From positions 1 through 64,000 of the forward strand of contig BPIH01000003.1 of NCBI GenBank assembly GCA_026004015.1: 64,000 nt of DNA, written 5' to 3'. Below, in pieces: positions 23,084 through 31,696 of this stretch (position 1 is the stretch's first letter; each line of letters starts with the position of its first letter). A model generated the notes under the pieces. It saw nothing but the letters and a program-made list of their open reading frames with translations, searched no databases and was not told where the DNA came from. Both the position numbers and the translations under genes were made by a program. Source of the DNA: Chloroflexota bacterium (GTDB taxonomy: Bacteria > Chloroflexota > Limnocylindria > Limnocylindrales > CSP1-4).

Positions 23084-23680
23084 TCACTCGGTCGGCGCGA
23101 CGACGAGTTCCAGACTGAGCGGATCGAGACCCTGGCGCAGCCGAACGCAGGCTGGCCCATCGAAGCCGACGAGCCAGTTCATGACCCCCTCGAAGGCCTC
23201 CTCGACGACGACGTCCCGGATCGGACCCGTCGACGGTCGGAGGCGATCGGGGCCGCCGTAGGTCGGGTTGCCGAGGTCGTCGAAGAGGAGGAGCGCCTCG
23301 AAATGCAGGCGGACGACCCGCTCGCCGAGGACCTCGATCGGTAACCCGGAGGCCGTCCGATCGAAGGGCGGCTGTGCCGCCTCCAGACTCCCCTCCCCCG
23401 CCGGGCCCGTCGGCGACCCGAACACGAAGCGGACCCACGTCCCGGCCGGGTCGACGACCACGTCGAGGAGCCGGTTGCTCGCCAGGCGCCCCTTCGTCGA
23501 CTCGATCGGGCACGCCGACGGGGCGCCCGAACCGCCCGGCGATGCCGAGGCGGCAGGCGTCGGCGACCCGTCGCTCGGAGCAGCCGGAGCGGGCAGCAGA
23601 CCGCAGGCCCCGACGGAGACGATGACGGCCCCGGCCAGGACGGCTCGACGGAGCGGGAGGAGCAACGACGAGCCGTCCAT
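23084..23680 (-). CDS. GerMN-like lipoprotein of unknown role
   Basis: 198 residues from ATG 23680. Signal MDGSSLLLPLRRAVLAGAVI ends in a lipobox with Cys in SVGACGLLPAP; a Ser/Pro/Ala linker follows. The mature part has strand-rich segments (VVDPAGTWVRFVFGSP, VVRLHFEALLLFDD) and ends LSLELVVAPTE. The fold cannot be named with confidence; a GerMN-like sporulation/cell-wall domain is only a guess. It lies 232 bp downstream of tatD in the same direction. Confidence 0.6.
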   Translation of the reverse strand: MDGSSLLLPLRRAVLAGAVIVSVGACGLLPAPAAPSDGSPTPAASASPGGSGAPSACPIESTKGRLASNRLLDVVVDPAGTWVRFVFGSPTGPAGEGSLEAAQPPFDRTASGLPIEVLGERVVRLHFEALLLFDDLGNPTYGGPDRLRPSTGPIRDVVVEEAFEGVMNWLVGFDGPACVRLRQGLDPLSLELVVAPTE

Positions 23681-23912
23681 CGCCCCGCAGACCGACGTCC
23701 TCGCCCGGCCGGCCAGGCCGACCCGCCCGACCCCCGGGAGGCGCGCCGACCCCGGGTCCCACCTCGGCCGCCTACCCCCGTCGCTCGAGCCCGCGACCAT
23801 GGCAGTACCTCCGCGCTCGTGCCGGCCGGCCGTAAGGGCCGGTTCTTCGGCCGAGGGATGATACGCGGGCGCAGGATCCGCCATCGCCGGCAACGGTTCC
23901 CCCGCCCCGCCA

Positions 23913-24839
23913 TCAGCCCCTGCCGGACTCCCCAGCCTCGGGCCGAGCAGCGCCAGCCTGGGCCGCCCTGGCGAAGCAGGCGTCGTACGTGGCGACGAAG
24001 CGGGACCCGAGGGCTCGCGGGTCGGCCCCCCGGACCTCCGCCAGCCAGCGGGCCGTGACCCGAACCCAGCCCGGCTCGTTCCGGCTCCGGGGCACGCCCG
24101 GCGGGGCGAGGAACGGTGCATCCGTCTCGACGAGGACGGCGTCCTCCGGAGCGAGCCGGGCGACCTCGGCCGACGCCCCCTCCCCCGTCCGGAAGACGAG
24201 GCCCGAGAAGCTGACGAGACAGCCGAGCCGGAGGGCCTCGAGCCCGTAGTCGACGGGCCCGGAGAAGGAGTGAAGGATGGCCCGCGGCCGAGGCGCACTC
24301 GACGCGGTGGGCGTCCCGGCCACTGCCCGCCACCGCCGGAGGACATCGAGGAGGGCGTCCTGCGCGTCACGCCGACCCGGCTTCGACCGACAGTGGAGGA
24401 CGATCGGCTTGCCGACCCGGAGGGCGAGCTCGAGGTGCCGGTCGAGGTTCTCGAGCTGGGCGTCCACCGGCGAGAAGAGCCGGTCGTAGTCGAGGCCCGT
24501 CTCGCCGACGGCGACGACGACCGGGTCGAGGACGAGGGCCTCGATCCGAGCCCAGGCGGCCTCGTCCGCCTTCGCCGCGTCGTGAGGGTGGATCCCGATG
24601 GCGGCGTCGACCCACCCGAGCTCCCGGGCGAGCGAGACCGCCCGCTCGGACGAGGCGGCGTTCCAGCCCGGGACGAGGAGCCGGACGACGCCGGCCGCCC
24701 GGGCCGCCTCGGCGACCGCCGCAGCCTCGGCCCCGAATCGCTCGTGGTTCAGGTGGCAGTGGGCGTCGACGAGCGAGATCGCGCCCTCGGCATCGCCGTC
24801 GACCTCGGCCGTCGAGCGCGAACCGACGACGGTCGGCAC
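23913..24839 (-). CDS. tatD: TatD-family metal-dependent DNase
   Basis: TIM-barrel hydrolase with 3'-5' exonuclease activity in studied members; 308 residues from GTG 24839. Metal ligands: DAHCHLNHERF (HxH), GETGLDYDR, HCRSK, ILHSFSG, and the final ETDAPFL. An extra 10-15 residue loop (GTPTASSAPRPRA) sits before ILHSFSG. It starts 2 bp after the metG stop, a metG-tatD pairing that is common in bacteria. Confidence 0.94.
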   Translation of the reverse strand: MPTVVGSRSTAEVDGDAEGAISLVDAHCHLNHERFGAEAAAVAEAARAAGVVRLLVPGWNAASSERAVSLARELGWVDAAIGIHPHDAAKADEAAWARIEALVLDPVVVAVGETGLDYDRLFSPVDAQLENLDRHLELALRVGKPIVLHCRSKPGRRDAQDALLDVLRRWRAVAGTPTASSAPRPRAILHSFSGPVDYGLEALRLGCLVSFSGLVFRTGEGASAEVARLAPEDAVLVETDAPFLAPPGVPRSRNEPGWVRVTARWLAEVRGADPRALGSRFVATYDACFARAAQAGAARPEAGESGRG

Positions 24840-24841
24840 CC

Positions 24842-26486
24842 TCAGCGACCCCCTGCCGGCGCCCCCTCCGCCTCGGCCTCGAGGCGCGGGAAGAGCGGCT
24901 CCGGCCGCCCGACCCGACCCGTTGCGCCGCCGTGCCGACCCCACCGGAGCTCCTCGAGGAGCGGCGGCCCGCCGTTACCGTCGGACCCGTACGGGTAGTC
25001 GTAGCCGAGCTGGGCGAGGATCCGCGGCGCCGCCCCCGGCATGAAGGGGGCGACGGCGAGGGCGACGAGCCGGCACGCCTCGACGAGGTCGCCGAGGACC
25101 CTCCGCAGCCGAACGTCGGCCTCCCCGTCGCCGGCCTGCCGCCGCTCGGGCGAGGACCCAGGGCTGTTCGGCGTCGACCGTCCGGTTCGCCCCGCCGACG
25201 TACGCCCAGAGCTCGGCGAGGGCCTCGTGGAGGAGGCAACCCTCGATCCGCTCGCGGACGAGGGAGAGGGTGTCGGCCCAGCCCTCGGCGAGGGGCGACT
25301 CGGCCGCCGGTCGGGGTGCCGGCCGCTCCCCGCCGAGGTAGCGGTGCACCATGGAGACCGTCCGGTTCACGAGATTCCCGAAGTCGTTCGCCAGGTCGGC
25401 GTTGTAGCGGCGGACGAAGCTGTCCCAGGAGACGTCCGAGTCGCGGTCGAAGGCGACCTCTCGGAGGGTGACGTAGCGGGCGCCGTCGGGCCCGAAGGCC
25501 CGGACGACGTCCCACGGATCGAGGAAGTTGCCGCGGCTCTTGCTCATCCGCTCGCCCGAGACGAGGAGCCAGCCGTGGACCCAGACCCGCCGGGGCGCTT
25601 CGAGCCCCGCCGACCAGAGCATCGCCGGCCAGTAGATCGTGTGGAAGCGAGCGATGTCCTTGCCGATGACGTGGAGGTCGGCCGGCCACCAGCGGGCGAA
25701 GCTCGCCGGGTCGTCCGGGAAGCCGGCCCCGGTGATGTAGTTGATGAGGGCGTCGTACCAGACGTAGATCGTGCCCGCCGCCGGATCCCAGGACCCGTCG
25801 GGGAGCTGGGCCGAGCTGCCGTCCTCACGGATCGGGAACGGGATCCCCCAGCTCGCCCCGGCCCGGCTGATGGAGAAGTCCTCGAGCCCCTGGCGGATGA
25901 AGCCGAGCATCTCGTTCCGGCGGTAGTCGGGCTGGACGAAGTCCGGGTGGGCCTCGAAGTGCCGCTCGAGCCGCTCCTGGTAGGCCGACAGCCGGAAGAA
26001 CCAGTTCCGCTCGCTCAGCCACTGGAGGGGAACGTCGGGGTGGTTCGGGCAGATCGTCCCCTTGGCCGTCTCGAGGAGGTCGGAGGGGGCCTTGAAGCCC
26101 TCGTTCGGGCAGTACCAGCCCTCGTACGTGCCGAGGTAGATGTCGCCGTTGGCGTAGGCCCGCCGGACCATCTCCTGCGCCGCCCGGACGTGGTCGGGAT
26201 CGGTCGTCCGGATGAAGCGATCGGGGGCGATGAGGAGGGCCGCTTCGGCCGCCTTGAAGCGTTCGACCATCTCGTCGACGAAGGCCTTCGGGTGGAGGCC
26301 CCGCTCGGCCGCCTTCATGGCGATGTTCACCGAGTGCTCGTCGGTCCCGGTCAGGAAGCGGGTCTCGTCGCCGATCATCCGGTGCCAGCGGGCGATGGCG
26401 TCGGCCCCGATGACCTCGTAGAGGGTGTGGAGGCCGGGCTGGTTGTTCGCGTAGGCGATGGCGGTCGTGATGTAGAAGCGGGCCAT
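24842..26486 (-). CDS. metG: Methionyl-tRNA synthetase, one apparent frameshift
   Basis: Charges tRNA-Met. From ATG 26486 (MARFYITTAIAYANNQPGLH) the frame covers the catalytic core with a HIGH-type site, a zinc-knuckle region (YCPNEGF...CPNHPDV), and KMSKS as ERMSKSRGN, then anticodon-domain text up to EQPWVLARAAAG. There the reading slips near 25128 into the frame that ends at 24842 with LGDLVEACRLVALAVAPFMPGAAPRIL, the expected C terminus. One extra base in a GCAGGCCGGC run explains it. Total about 548 residues, without a C-terminal tRNA-binding domain. Confidence 0.92.
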
Positions 26487-26533
26487 GCGGCGATGCTAGC
26501 AGGAGCGCGTCGCGAGCCGCCGTTGGTTCCCGA

Positions 26534-26953
26534 TCAAGCGGCGAAGGGATTCACGACCCGGATCGACCCGTAGGCCCGATCGGTTGCGAAATCCTCGCTG
26601 AAGACGACGTCGCAGCCGGCGGACTCAGCGGAGCGGAGGACGAGCGCATCCCAGAGCGACATCTGCCAGGCGCGAGCGCTCGCCGCCGCCGCCCGGACGA
26701 GGGCGGCATCGATCACGACGACCGACAGCGGTGCCAGCGCCTCGACCATCGCCTCCGCCGTCGCCTCTGGGAGCGGCACGGCCAGCTTGCGGGTGGCGAC
26801 GGCGTAGAACTCGGCCAGGATCTGGGGCGACAGGACGAAGTCGTGCTCGTCCCTCGAAGCGAGAAGCGCCTCCGCTTTCGCTCGCTTGGCCGGGTCGGCG
26901 GCGTCGACGGCGTACACGAGCACGTTCGTGTCAAGGAATGCCCGCACGGCCAT
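26534..26953 (-). CDS. vapC: PIN-domain toxin (VapC family)
   Basis: Probable ribonuclease toxin, 139 residues. The PIN acidic residues are readable: Asp in AFLDTNVLVYAVD, Glu in LAEFYAVATRK, Asp in SLWDALVLRSAE, and the terminal Asp in FSEDFATDR. ATG 26953 overlaps the antitoxin end by 23 bp; ATG 26959 is also possible. Family is clear; target RNA is unknown. Confidence 0.9.
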   Translation of the reverse strand: MAVRAFLDTNVLVYAVDAADPAKRAKAEALLASRDEHDFVLSPQILAEFYAVATRKLAVPLPEATAEAMVEALAPLSVVVIDAALVRAAAASARAWQMSLWDALVLRSAESAGCDVVFSEDFATDRAYGSIRVVNPFAA

Positions 26954-27176
26954 GTGCATCGTCCCGCGTCCAGGTCCGTCCGCCCGATCCGCTCGAGGCC
27001 GTCGTTCCACGAGCCAACTCGAGGAAGCGATCGAGCGCCCGTGCGCCGGCGTCGGCGGCGGCGTAGCGAGCCAGGTACTCGCTCAACACCTGGTTCACGG
27101 ACGTTCCCTGCTCGAGGGCACGGATCCGTGCCCGACGAAGGACCGTCTCGTCCACGCTGATCGTCACGTTCGCCAT
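26931..27176 (-). CDS. vapB: Ribbon-helix-helix antitoxin
   Basis: 81 residues from ATG 27176 (or GTG 27182). N-terminal MANVTISVDETVLRRARIRALEQGTS is a ribbon-helix-helix DNA-binding motif; NQVLSEYLARYA follows. The C-terminal half should wrap the toxin. The gene overlaps vapC and is preceded by a palindrome suited to self-repression. Confidence 0.85.
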   Translation of the reverse strand: MANVTISVDETVLRRARIRALEQGTSVNQVLSEYLARYAAADAGARALDRFLELARGTTASSGSGGRTWTRDDAHGRAGIP

Positions 27177-27200
27177 GGGCACCCTCGGACCACCAGGAGG

Positions 27201-27213
27201 CCGTGAATCACGG
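27201..27213. promoter_or_regulatory. Palindrome at vapBC promoter
   Basis: CCGTGA-A-TCACGG, a perfect 6-bp dyad, lies 25 bp before the antitoxin start. On the minus strand a TACACT box sits just upstream, resembling a -10. A self-binding site for the antitoxin is the natural reading. Confidence 0.55.
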
Positions 27214-27257
27214 GATCAGTGTAACACAGCCGCACCGCCTGAACGACGGGCCAGTCC

Positions 27258-27288
27258 GAACGGCGGTCCGCTTGAGCGGCGGCCGTTC
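27258..27288 (-). terminator. Nested hairpin downstream of exporter operon
   Basis: Outer stem GAACGGC/GCCGTTC with an inner stem CCGCT-TG-AGCGG. It lies about 210 bp beyond the permease stop and upstream of vapB, so it could end the exporter transcript. No T run. Confidence 0.45.
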
Positions 27289-27499
27289 TCGGAGCCACGT
27301 GAATCCGACGTCATGAAGAAGCGGGCCTCCGCTCCGATGCGTCGACCGTGCTCCGTTGGAGCTGGCAAGGACCAAGCGATCAGATACAGGCCCGGGTCAT
27401 CGTGGACCGCGTCGAGACTGCCCGACGTTCCGACGCGGAGGACGCCAATTCGCTAGCCGGGGCGCCGCGACAGCGTACCGACGGTCCAGGTGCCGGCCG

Positions 27500-28675
27500 T
27501 CAGTCCCGGATCGCCCGGATGACGCTCCTGCTCGTCGCCCGCCGGGCCGGCACGATCCCGACGGCGATGCCGAGGCCGACCGTCACCAGGAGGCCGAGCA
27601 CGACGGTCGAGAACGGCGGGGCCGGCACCTCGTCGAGACCGAGGATCGGGGCGAGGACCAGCCCGACGGCAGCCCCGCCGGCGAGGGCGATCCCGACCCC
27701 GGCGACGCCGCCGACGCCGACGGTCACGACCGACTCGAAGAGGACGATGACGAAGATGTCGCGCCGGCTGGCACCGAAGGCGCGGCGGATGGCGAACTCC
27801 TTGGTCCGCTGGTCGACCATCGCCAGGGCAAGGTTGACGACCCCGATTCCGCCCGTCACGAGGCTGAGCGCAGCGACGGCCCCGAGGATGAGCTGGATGA
27901 TCCGGATGAGTTCATCGGCTGCTCGGGGATCGTCGGTCCGCTGGACCTCGGTCGTCACCTCGAGCCGCGAGGCGAGCCCGCTGAGCCGGTCGAGGACGGG
28001 TCCTGAACGCTCGGGGGCGACCCAGACGAGGAGGAGCGGCTGGCCCGGGGTGTCCGACCAGCGCACCAGGCCAGCGACCGGGAGGTAGGCCCGCGAATAC
28101 GGTTCACCGTCGTCGACGATCCCGACGACGAGTCCGGCGACCCGGCGGCCGACGTCGAGGACCACGGACGCCGGGAGCGGCGTCGCCTCGGCGAGCCCGA
28201 CGTCGGCGGCGGCGACCCGGTTCAGGGCGAGGACCGGTCCGAGGACGCCCCCGTCGTCGGGCCGGAGCCAGCGCCCGGCGACGAGCCGAACGCGGCGGAT
28301 CGCGGCGAAGGTCGGGTCGGTTCCGACGAGGCCGATGGAGTGCCGGGCGCCCTCCCGCTCGAGGAAGCCGTCCGAACGGAGGACCCGCGCCGCCTGGCCC
28401 CCGGCGGAAGTCACAAGCGTCGCGAGCCGCTCGGCGATCGTCGCCGGATCGGCCGGCGCCCAGCCGGGGACCGCGAGACTGACGGCGAAGGTCGCGGGGC
28501 GGCCGGATTGGCGCTCGAGGATCGCCTGCGCCGCGGCTCGACCGACGTCACCGATGGCGACGACGAGGCTGACCGAGGCCACGCCGACGACGATGCTGAG
28601 CACCCCGAGGAGCGCCCGGCCCCGATGCGCGGCGACGCCGTCGAGGGCCGCCAGGAGGAGCCCGACGAACCTCAT
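27500..28675 (-). CDS. FtsX/MacB-type ABC exporter permease
   Basis: 391 residues from ATG 28675. Organisation is that of MacB/YknZ permeases: an N-terminal helix (ALLGVLSIVVGVASVSLVVAIG), a large extracytoplasmic domain (about 45-260), then three helices of the FtsX domain with the hallmark MVDQRTKEFAIRRAFGASRRDI. It lies 90 bp after the ATPase gene and completes a membrane fusion protein, ATPase, permease set. In a monoderm cell such systems export or expel peptides, or sense antimicrobial peptides. Confidence 0.9.
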   Translation of the reverse strand: MRFVGLLLAALDGVAAHRGRALLGVLSIVVGVASVSLVVAIGDVGRAAAQAILERQSGRPATFAVSLAVPGWAPADPATIAERLATLVTSAGGQAARVLRSDGFLEREGARHSIGLVGTDPTFAAIRRVRLVAGRWLRPDDGGVLGPVLALNRVAAADVGLAEATPLPASVVLDVGRRVAGLVVGIVDDGEPYSRAYLPVAGLVRWSDTPGQPLLLVWVAPERSGPVLDRLSGLASRLEVTTEVQRTDDPRAADELIRIIQLILGAVAALSLVTGGIGVVNLALAMVDQRTKEFAIRRAFGASRRDIFVIVLFESVVTVGVGGVAGVGIALAGGAAVGLVLAPILGLDEVPAPPFSTVVLGLLVTVGLGIAVGIVPARRATSRSVIRAIRD

Positions 28676-28765
28676 CGCCGCCCGAGTCCGCGTCCCAGGC
28701 CGCAACGGGCTGCCTCGCCGCGGTCGGGCCGGGCCAGCGAGCTGACGCCCACGACGGCCGTCACC

Positions 28766-29440
28766 TCACACCCTCGAGAGCGAACCGTCCGCCAGCCGAT
28801 ACCGCCGGTCGGCGAGGCGGGCGACGGCCTCGTCATGGGTCACGACGACGAGGGCACGCCTCCCTTCGCGGCACGCCTCGATGAGGGCACGAAGCACCGC
28901 CGCTCCGGTCTCGACGTCAAGCGACCCCGTCGGTTCGTCGGCGAGGACGTAGCGCGGCTCGCGGATGAGGGCCCGGGCGATGGCGACCCGCTGCTGCTCG
29001 CCGGCCGAGAGGAGCGCCGGCGGGGAGTCGAGCCGGTCGCCGAGCCCGAACCGCTCGAGGAGCTCGATGGCCCGCGGGCGGGCCTGACGCAGCTCGGACC
29101 AGGGACCATGCTGGGCCGGCGCCATGGCGTTGGCCAAGGCCGTCCGGCCCTCGAAGAGGTAGAACTGCTGAAAGACGAAGCCGAAGGTCCGACCGCGGAG
29201 GGCTGACCGGCGGGCATCGGAGAGGCCGTCGACGCGCTCGCCGTCGACCTCGTAATCGCCGGCGTCGAAGTCGTCCATCAGGCCCAGGCAGTGGAGGAGC
29301 GTGCTCTTCCCGGCGCCCGACCGGCCGATGATGGCGAGGATCTCTCCGGGCTCAACATCGATGGAGACGGAATCGAGGAGCTGCAGGGGTGAGCCATTCG
29401 GCAGCACGACGCGCTTCCGGCCGCCCCGGAGACGGAGCAT
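28766..29440 (-). CDS. MacB/LolD-type ABC ATPase
   Basis: 224 residues. P-loop GRSGAGKST near 39-47, Q-loop VFQQFYLFEG, signature LSAGEQQRVAIARAL (the second residue is Ala in place of Gly), Walker B YVLADEP, D-loop TGSLD and switch His in VVTHD. It begins 6 bp after the fusion-protein stop. Pairs with the FtsX-type permease downstream. Confidence 0.93.
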   Translation of the reverse strand: MLRLRGGRKRVVLPNGSPLQLLDSVSIDVEPGEILAIIGRSGAGKSTLLHCLGLMDDFDAGDYEVDGERVDGLSDARRSALRGRTFGFVFQQFYLFEGRTALANAMAPAQHGPWSELRQARPRAIELLERFGLGDRLDSPPALLSAGEQQRVAIARALIREPRYVLADEPTGSLDVETGAAVLRALIEACREGRRALVVVTHDEAVARLADRRYRLADGSLSRV

Positions 29441-29446
29441 GGGCCG

Positions 29447-30151
29447 TCAGGGCTCCTCGCCGAGGAGCCCGAGCGGGTCGTCCGGCGGGACGAGGACCCG
29501 ATCCCCCTCGGCGAGACCCTCGCGGATCTCGATGTTGAGCCCGTCGGTCAGCCCCAGACGAACGTCGCGCCGGACCCGGCTCCCGTCCTGGAGGAGGGTA
29601 ACGTAGCCCTGGTCGCTCTCACCCGCGACGGCGGTGATCGGGAGGATGAGAACGTTCCGCGCCTCGCCCGTGACGACGGCGATCTTGAGCCGGACCCCCG
29701 CGAAGGCGCGAACGTCCCGCGGGATGCGACACCGCAGCTCGACTGGCACGGACAGGGGGTCGTCGGACGCCGCATCTGCCGCCCCGAGGCTCACAAGCGG
29801 GCAGTCGAAGGGTCCCGGCCCGCGGTCGAGTTTCACGCTGATCGAGCGGGGTGAATCATAGAAGCGGTAGAGGAGCTCGGGCGGGACAACGGCGACGGCT
29901 TCGAGGGGCTCCGTTGCGCCTCCGTCGGCCGGGGGCCGGACGACGACGCCATCGAGGACGACGACGCTCCGGATCGCGCCCCGGGTCACGGTCACCTCGG
30001 CAGGACCGGTTGGGCTCGCACCGGGGGAGTCGGGTGCCCCGCGCGGGCCGCGGACCAGCGGGCTGTAGGCAAGGGCGACGATCCCGCCCACGAGGGCCAC
30101 GACGATGACCGCCGTGGACCAGGAGGGCGCCCGGTGCCGGATCACGAGCAC
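29447..30151 (-). CDS. Membrane fusion (HlyD/MacA/YknX-like) protein, short
   Basis: 234 residues: one N-terminal membrane helix (TAVIVVALVGGIVALAYSPLV), then an extracytoplasmic part that ends in the typical adaptor segment VLILPITAVAGESDQGYVTLL...VRLGLTDGLNIEIREGLAEGDRVLV. The alpha-hairpin and lipoyl domains of full adaptors are largely missing, so it is about half the usual length. Start ATG 30151 overlaps the lipoprotein gene by 10 bp. The role as adaptor is inferred from the conserved C terminus and operon position. Confidence 0.78.
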   Translation of the reverse strand: MLVIRHRAPSWSTAVIVVALVGGIVALAYSPLVRGPRGAPDSPGASPTGPAEVTVTRGAIRSVVVLDGVVVRPPADGGATEPLEAVAVVPPELLYRFYDSPRSISVKLDRGPGPFDCPLVSLGAADAASDDPLSVPVELRCRIPRDVRAFAGVRLKIAVVTGEARNVLILPITAVAGESDQGYVTLLQDGSRVRRDVRLGLTDGLNIEIREGLAEGDRVLVPPDDPLGLLGEEP

Positions 30152-30576
30152 AGCTTGACGAGTCCGCTCGCGTCACCAAGGCGCGCCCGCTCGACCATGG
30201 AGTCCACGTAGTCGCGACTCGCCCGGTCGAAGTTCCGGTACGCGGACCAGGTCCGGATCCGGTCCCACATCGCCGCGGCCCGCTCGATGGCGGCCTCGTC
30301 GTCCCTCGCGATCGCCTCCGCCCAGTACCGGAACCAGGCGCACATGGCCTGGAACTCCACCTCGCTCCGCCCTGTCCCAGGCTGGTAGGCCCCGCCCGGA
30401 TCGTGGGTGTACGACGGGTAGCTGGCGCCCGGCGGGAGAGGCGTCACCGCCCTGGCGGCGTCGGCTTCTCGGTCGATGTCGGCCCCGCTGACGAACCCGG
30501 CCGGCGGACCGCAGGCGGCGAAGAGGACCAGGACCCCGAGGAGGACCACCACGACCGCGGCCCGGGACCCACTCAC
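30142..30576 (-). CDS. Lipoprotein, paralogue 2 of a tandem pair
   Basis: 144 residues from GTG 30576, which overlaps the stop of the preceding paralogue as GTGA. Signal VSGSRAAVVVVLLGVLVLFA leads to lipobox AAC. The mature part shares long stretches with its neighbour: PPAGFVS, VTPLPPGASYP, CAWFRYWAEAIARDDEAAI and VERARLGDASGL. Not recognised as any known family. Likely a tandem duplication; both copies are retained in the exporter operon. Confidence 0.75.
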   Translation of the reverse strand: MSGSRAAVVVVLLGVLVLFAACGPPAGFVSGADIDREADAARAVTPLPPGASYPSYTHDPGGAYQPGTGRSEVEFQAMCAWFRYWAEAIARDDEAAIERAAAMWDRIRTWSAYRNFDRASRDYVDSMVERARLGDASGLVKLCS

Positions 30577-31040
30577 GCGCAGCCCTTCACGAGTTGAAGC
30601 AGACCACTCGGATCGCCGAGGCGAGCCCGTTCGACGACCGATTCCAGATACTGACGCCCCGTGGTGTCGGTGTTGGCGAATGGGGACCAGGTCCGGATCT
30701 CGTCCCACATCGCCGAGGCCCGCTGGATCGCAGCCTGGTCGTCCTTCGCGATTGCCGCGGCCCAGTACCGGAACCAGGCACACTGCGCCTGCGACTCGAC
30801 GACGAACCGACCATGGCCGGCCTGGTAGGCACCTCCCGGATCCAGCGACGGGGGCGGCGGCCACGTGGCACCCGGCGGGAGGGGCGTCACCACCCTCGCC
30901 GCCTCCGCCTCCCTGGCCACCTCCGCGGCGGAGACGAAGCCGGCCGGCGGGGCACAGGCCACGAGAAGGAGACCGGCCGCGACCAGGCCGAGCGCGCCCC
31001 CAACCGACAGGCAGCGCCCTGGTCGATGGAACCCCCTCAC
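30573..31040 (-). CDS. Lipoprotein, paralogue 1 of a tandem pair
   Basis: 155 residues from the start at 31040 (MRGFHRPGRC), with a hydrophobic signal (GALGLVAAGLLLVAC) and lipobox VAC. Shares PPAGFVS, VTPLPPGATWP, CAWFRYWAAAIAKDDQAAI, MWDEIRTWSPF and VERARLGDPSGL with the next gene. The conserved single Cys in the mature region (QAQCAWFRYW) also occurs in the paralogue. Unknown function; position suggests a partner of the exporter. Confidence 0.75.
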   Translation of the reverse strand: MRGFHRPGRCLSVGGALGLVAAGLLLVACAPPAGFVSAAEVAREAEAARVVTPLPPGATWPPPPSLDPGGAYQAGHGRFVVESQAQCAWFRYWAAAIAKDDQAAIQRASAMWDEIRTWSPFANTDTTGRQYLESVVERARLGDPSGLLQLVKGCA

Positions 31041-31089
31041 GATCCGAAATCGAGATCCGGCGGCCCTGCCGAGCCCGACGACGAGCCGA

Positions 31090-31491
31090 TTAGTACCGGA
31101 GCGTCCCGGTCCACCACGACGAGCCCCAGAACCAGGTGAAGTCCTTCTTGGCCGTCATGCAGAACGGCGTGCCTGGCGTTACGGGTCCGAGCTGCTTGAA
31201 CGTGTCGTCCCCCACCGCCGCTCGGATCGGGCTGTTCGGCGTCCCGGCCCCGATCGGCTGGCCCGTGTTGCAGTTCCGGAGGTAGTAGTACTGATCCGAG
31301 CCGGACCAGGACAGGGTCCGCAGTCGGACCCCGTAGTTGTAGTCCGTCGCGTACCGGACGGTCTGGTAGTACGCCCAGGACGCGTTATTCGGGACGAGGC
31401 CCGAGACGTCCTCCTGGACGTAGGCGGCGACCGCACCCGCCCACATGACCGCAGCCATGAGGCCTGCCAACGCTCGGACGATCCAACGCAC
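31090..31491 (-). CDS. Secreted small aromatic-rich protein
   Basis: 133 residues from GTG 31491, chosen for AGGAGG 8 nt upstream; an in-frame ATG 45 bp earlier is less likely. The N terminus is a signal peptide (WIVRALAGLMAAVMWAGAVA). The mature ~105 residues are rich in Tyr/Trp and contain exactly two Cys (LRNCNTG, PFCMTAK), enough for one disulfide. The C terminus KDFTWFWGSSWWTGTLRY looks like a beta-strand edge. No family recognised. It opens the operon of two lipoproteins and an ABC exporter, so it may be a secreted effector or a substrate; that is inference. Confidence 0.7.
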   Translation of the reverse strand: MRWIVRALAGLMAAVMWAGAVAAYVQEDVSGLVPNNASWAYYQTVRYATDYNYGVRLRTLSWSGSDQYYYLRNCNTGQPIGAGTPNSPIRAAVGDDTFKQLGPVTPGTPFCMTAKKDFTWFWGSSWWTGTLRY

Positions 31492-31540
31492 CTGCCAGTC
31501 CTCCTCCTCCCCCGGGGGCATCTCCCCGTACCTCATTTTT

Positions 31541-31569
31541 TTCCTATCTCTCTTCCTCTTGGTTGTCAA
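31541..31569 (-). promoter_or_regulatory. Promoter of the exporter operon
   Basis: On the minus strand: TTGACA (31569-31564), 17-nt spacer, TAGGAA (31546-31541). It sits 50 bp before the secreted-protein start in an unusually AT-rich island with a run of seven T on the plus strand. Confidence 0.65.
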
Positions 31570-31696
31570 GCACTGAACGGTTCCGAGTAAGCGTCCCAAC
31601 GTCTGTGCTCGTTCGCCCAGGAACACCTGAGCCCCATCCATACGCTGCCGGTGTTCAGTCCACCCAGCACATGAAGGGGCTCACAAGGAGTGTACG

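Larger units (their letters stand above)
27177..27499. other. 323-bp gap between toxin-antitoxin and exporter genes
   Basis: No gene seen. It holds the palindrome at 27201-27213 and the double hairpin at 27258-27288. The rest (27290-27499) shows nothing recognisable. Confidence 0.6.
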
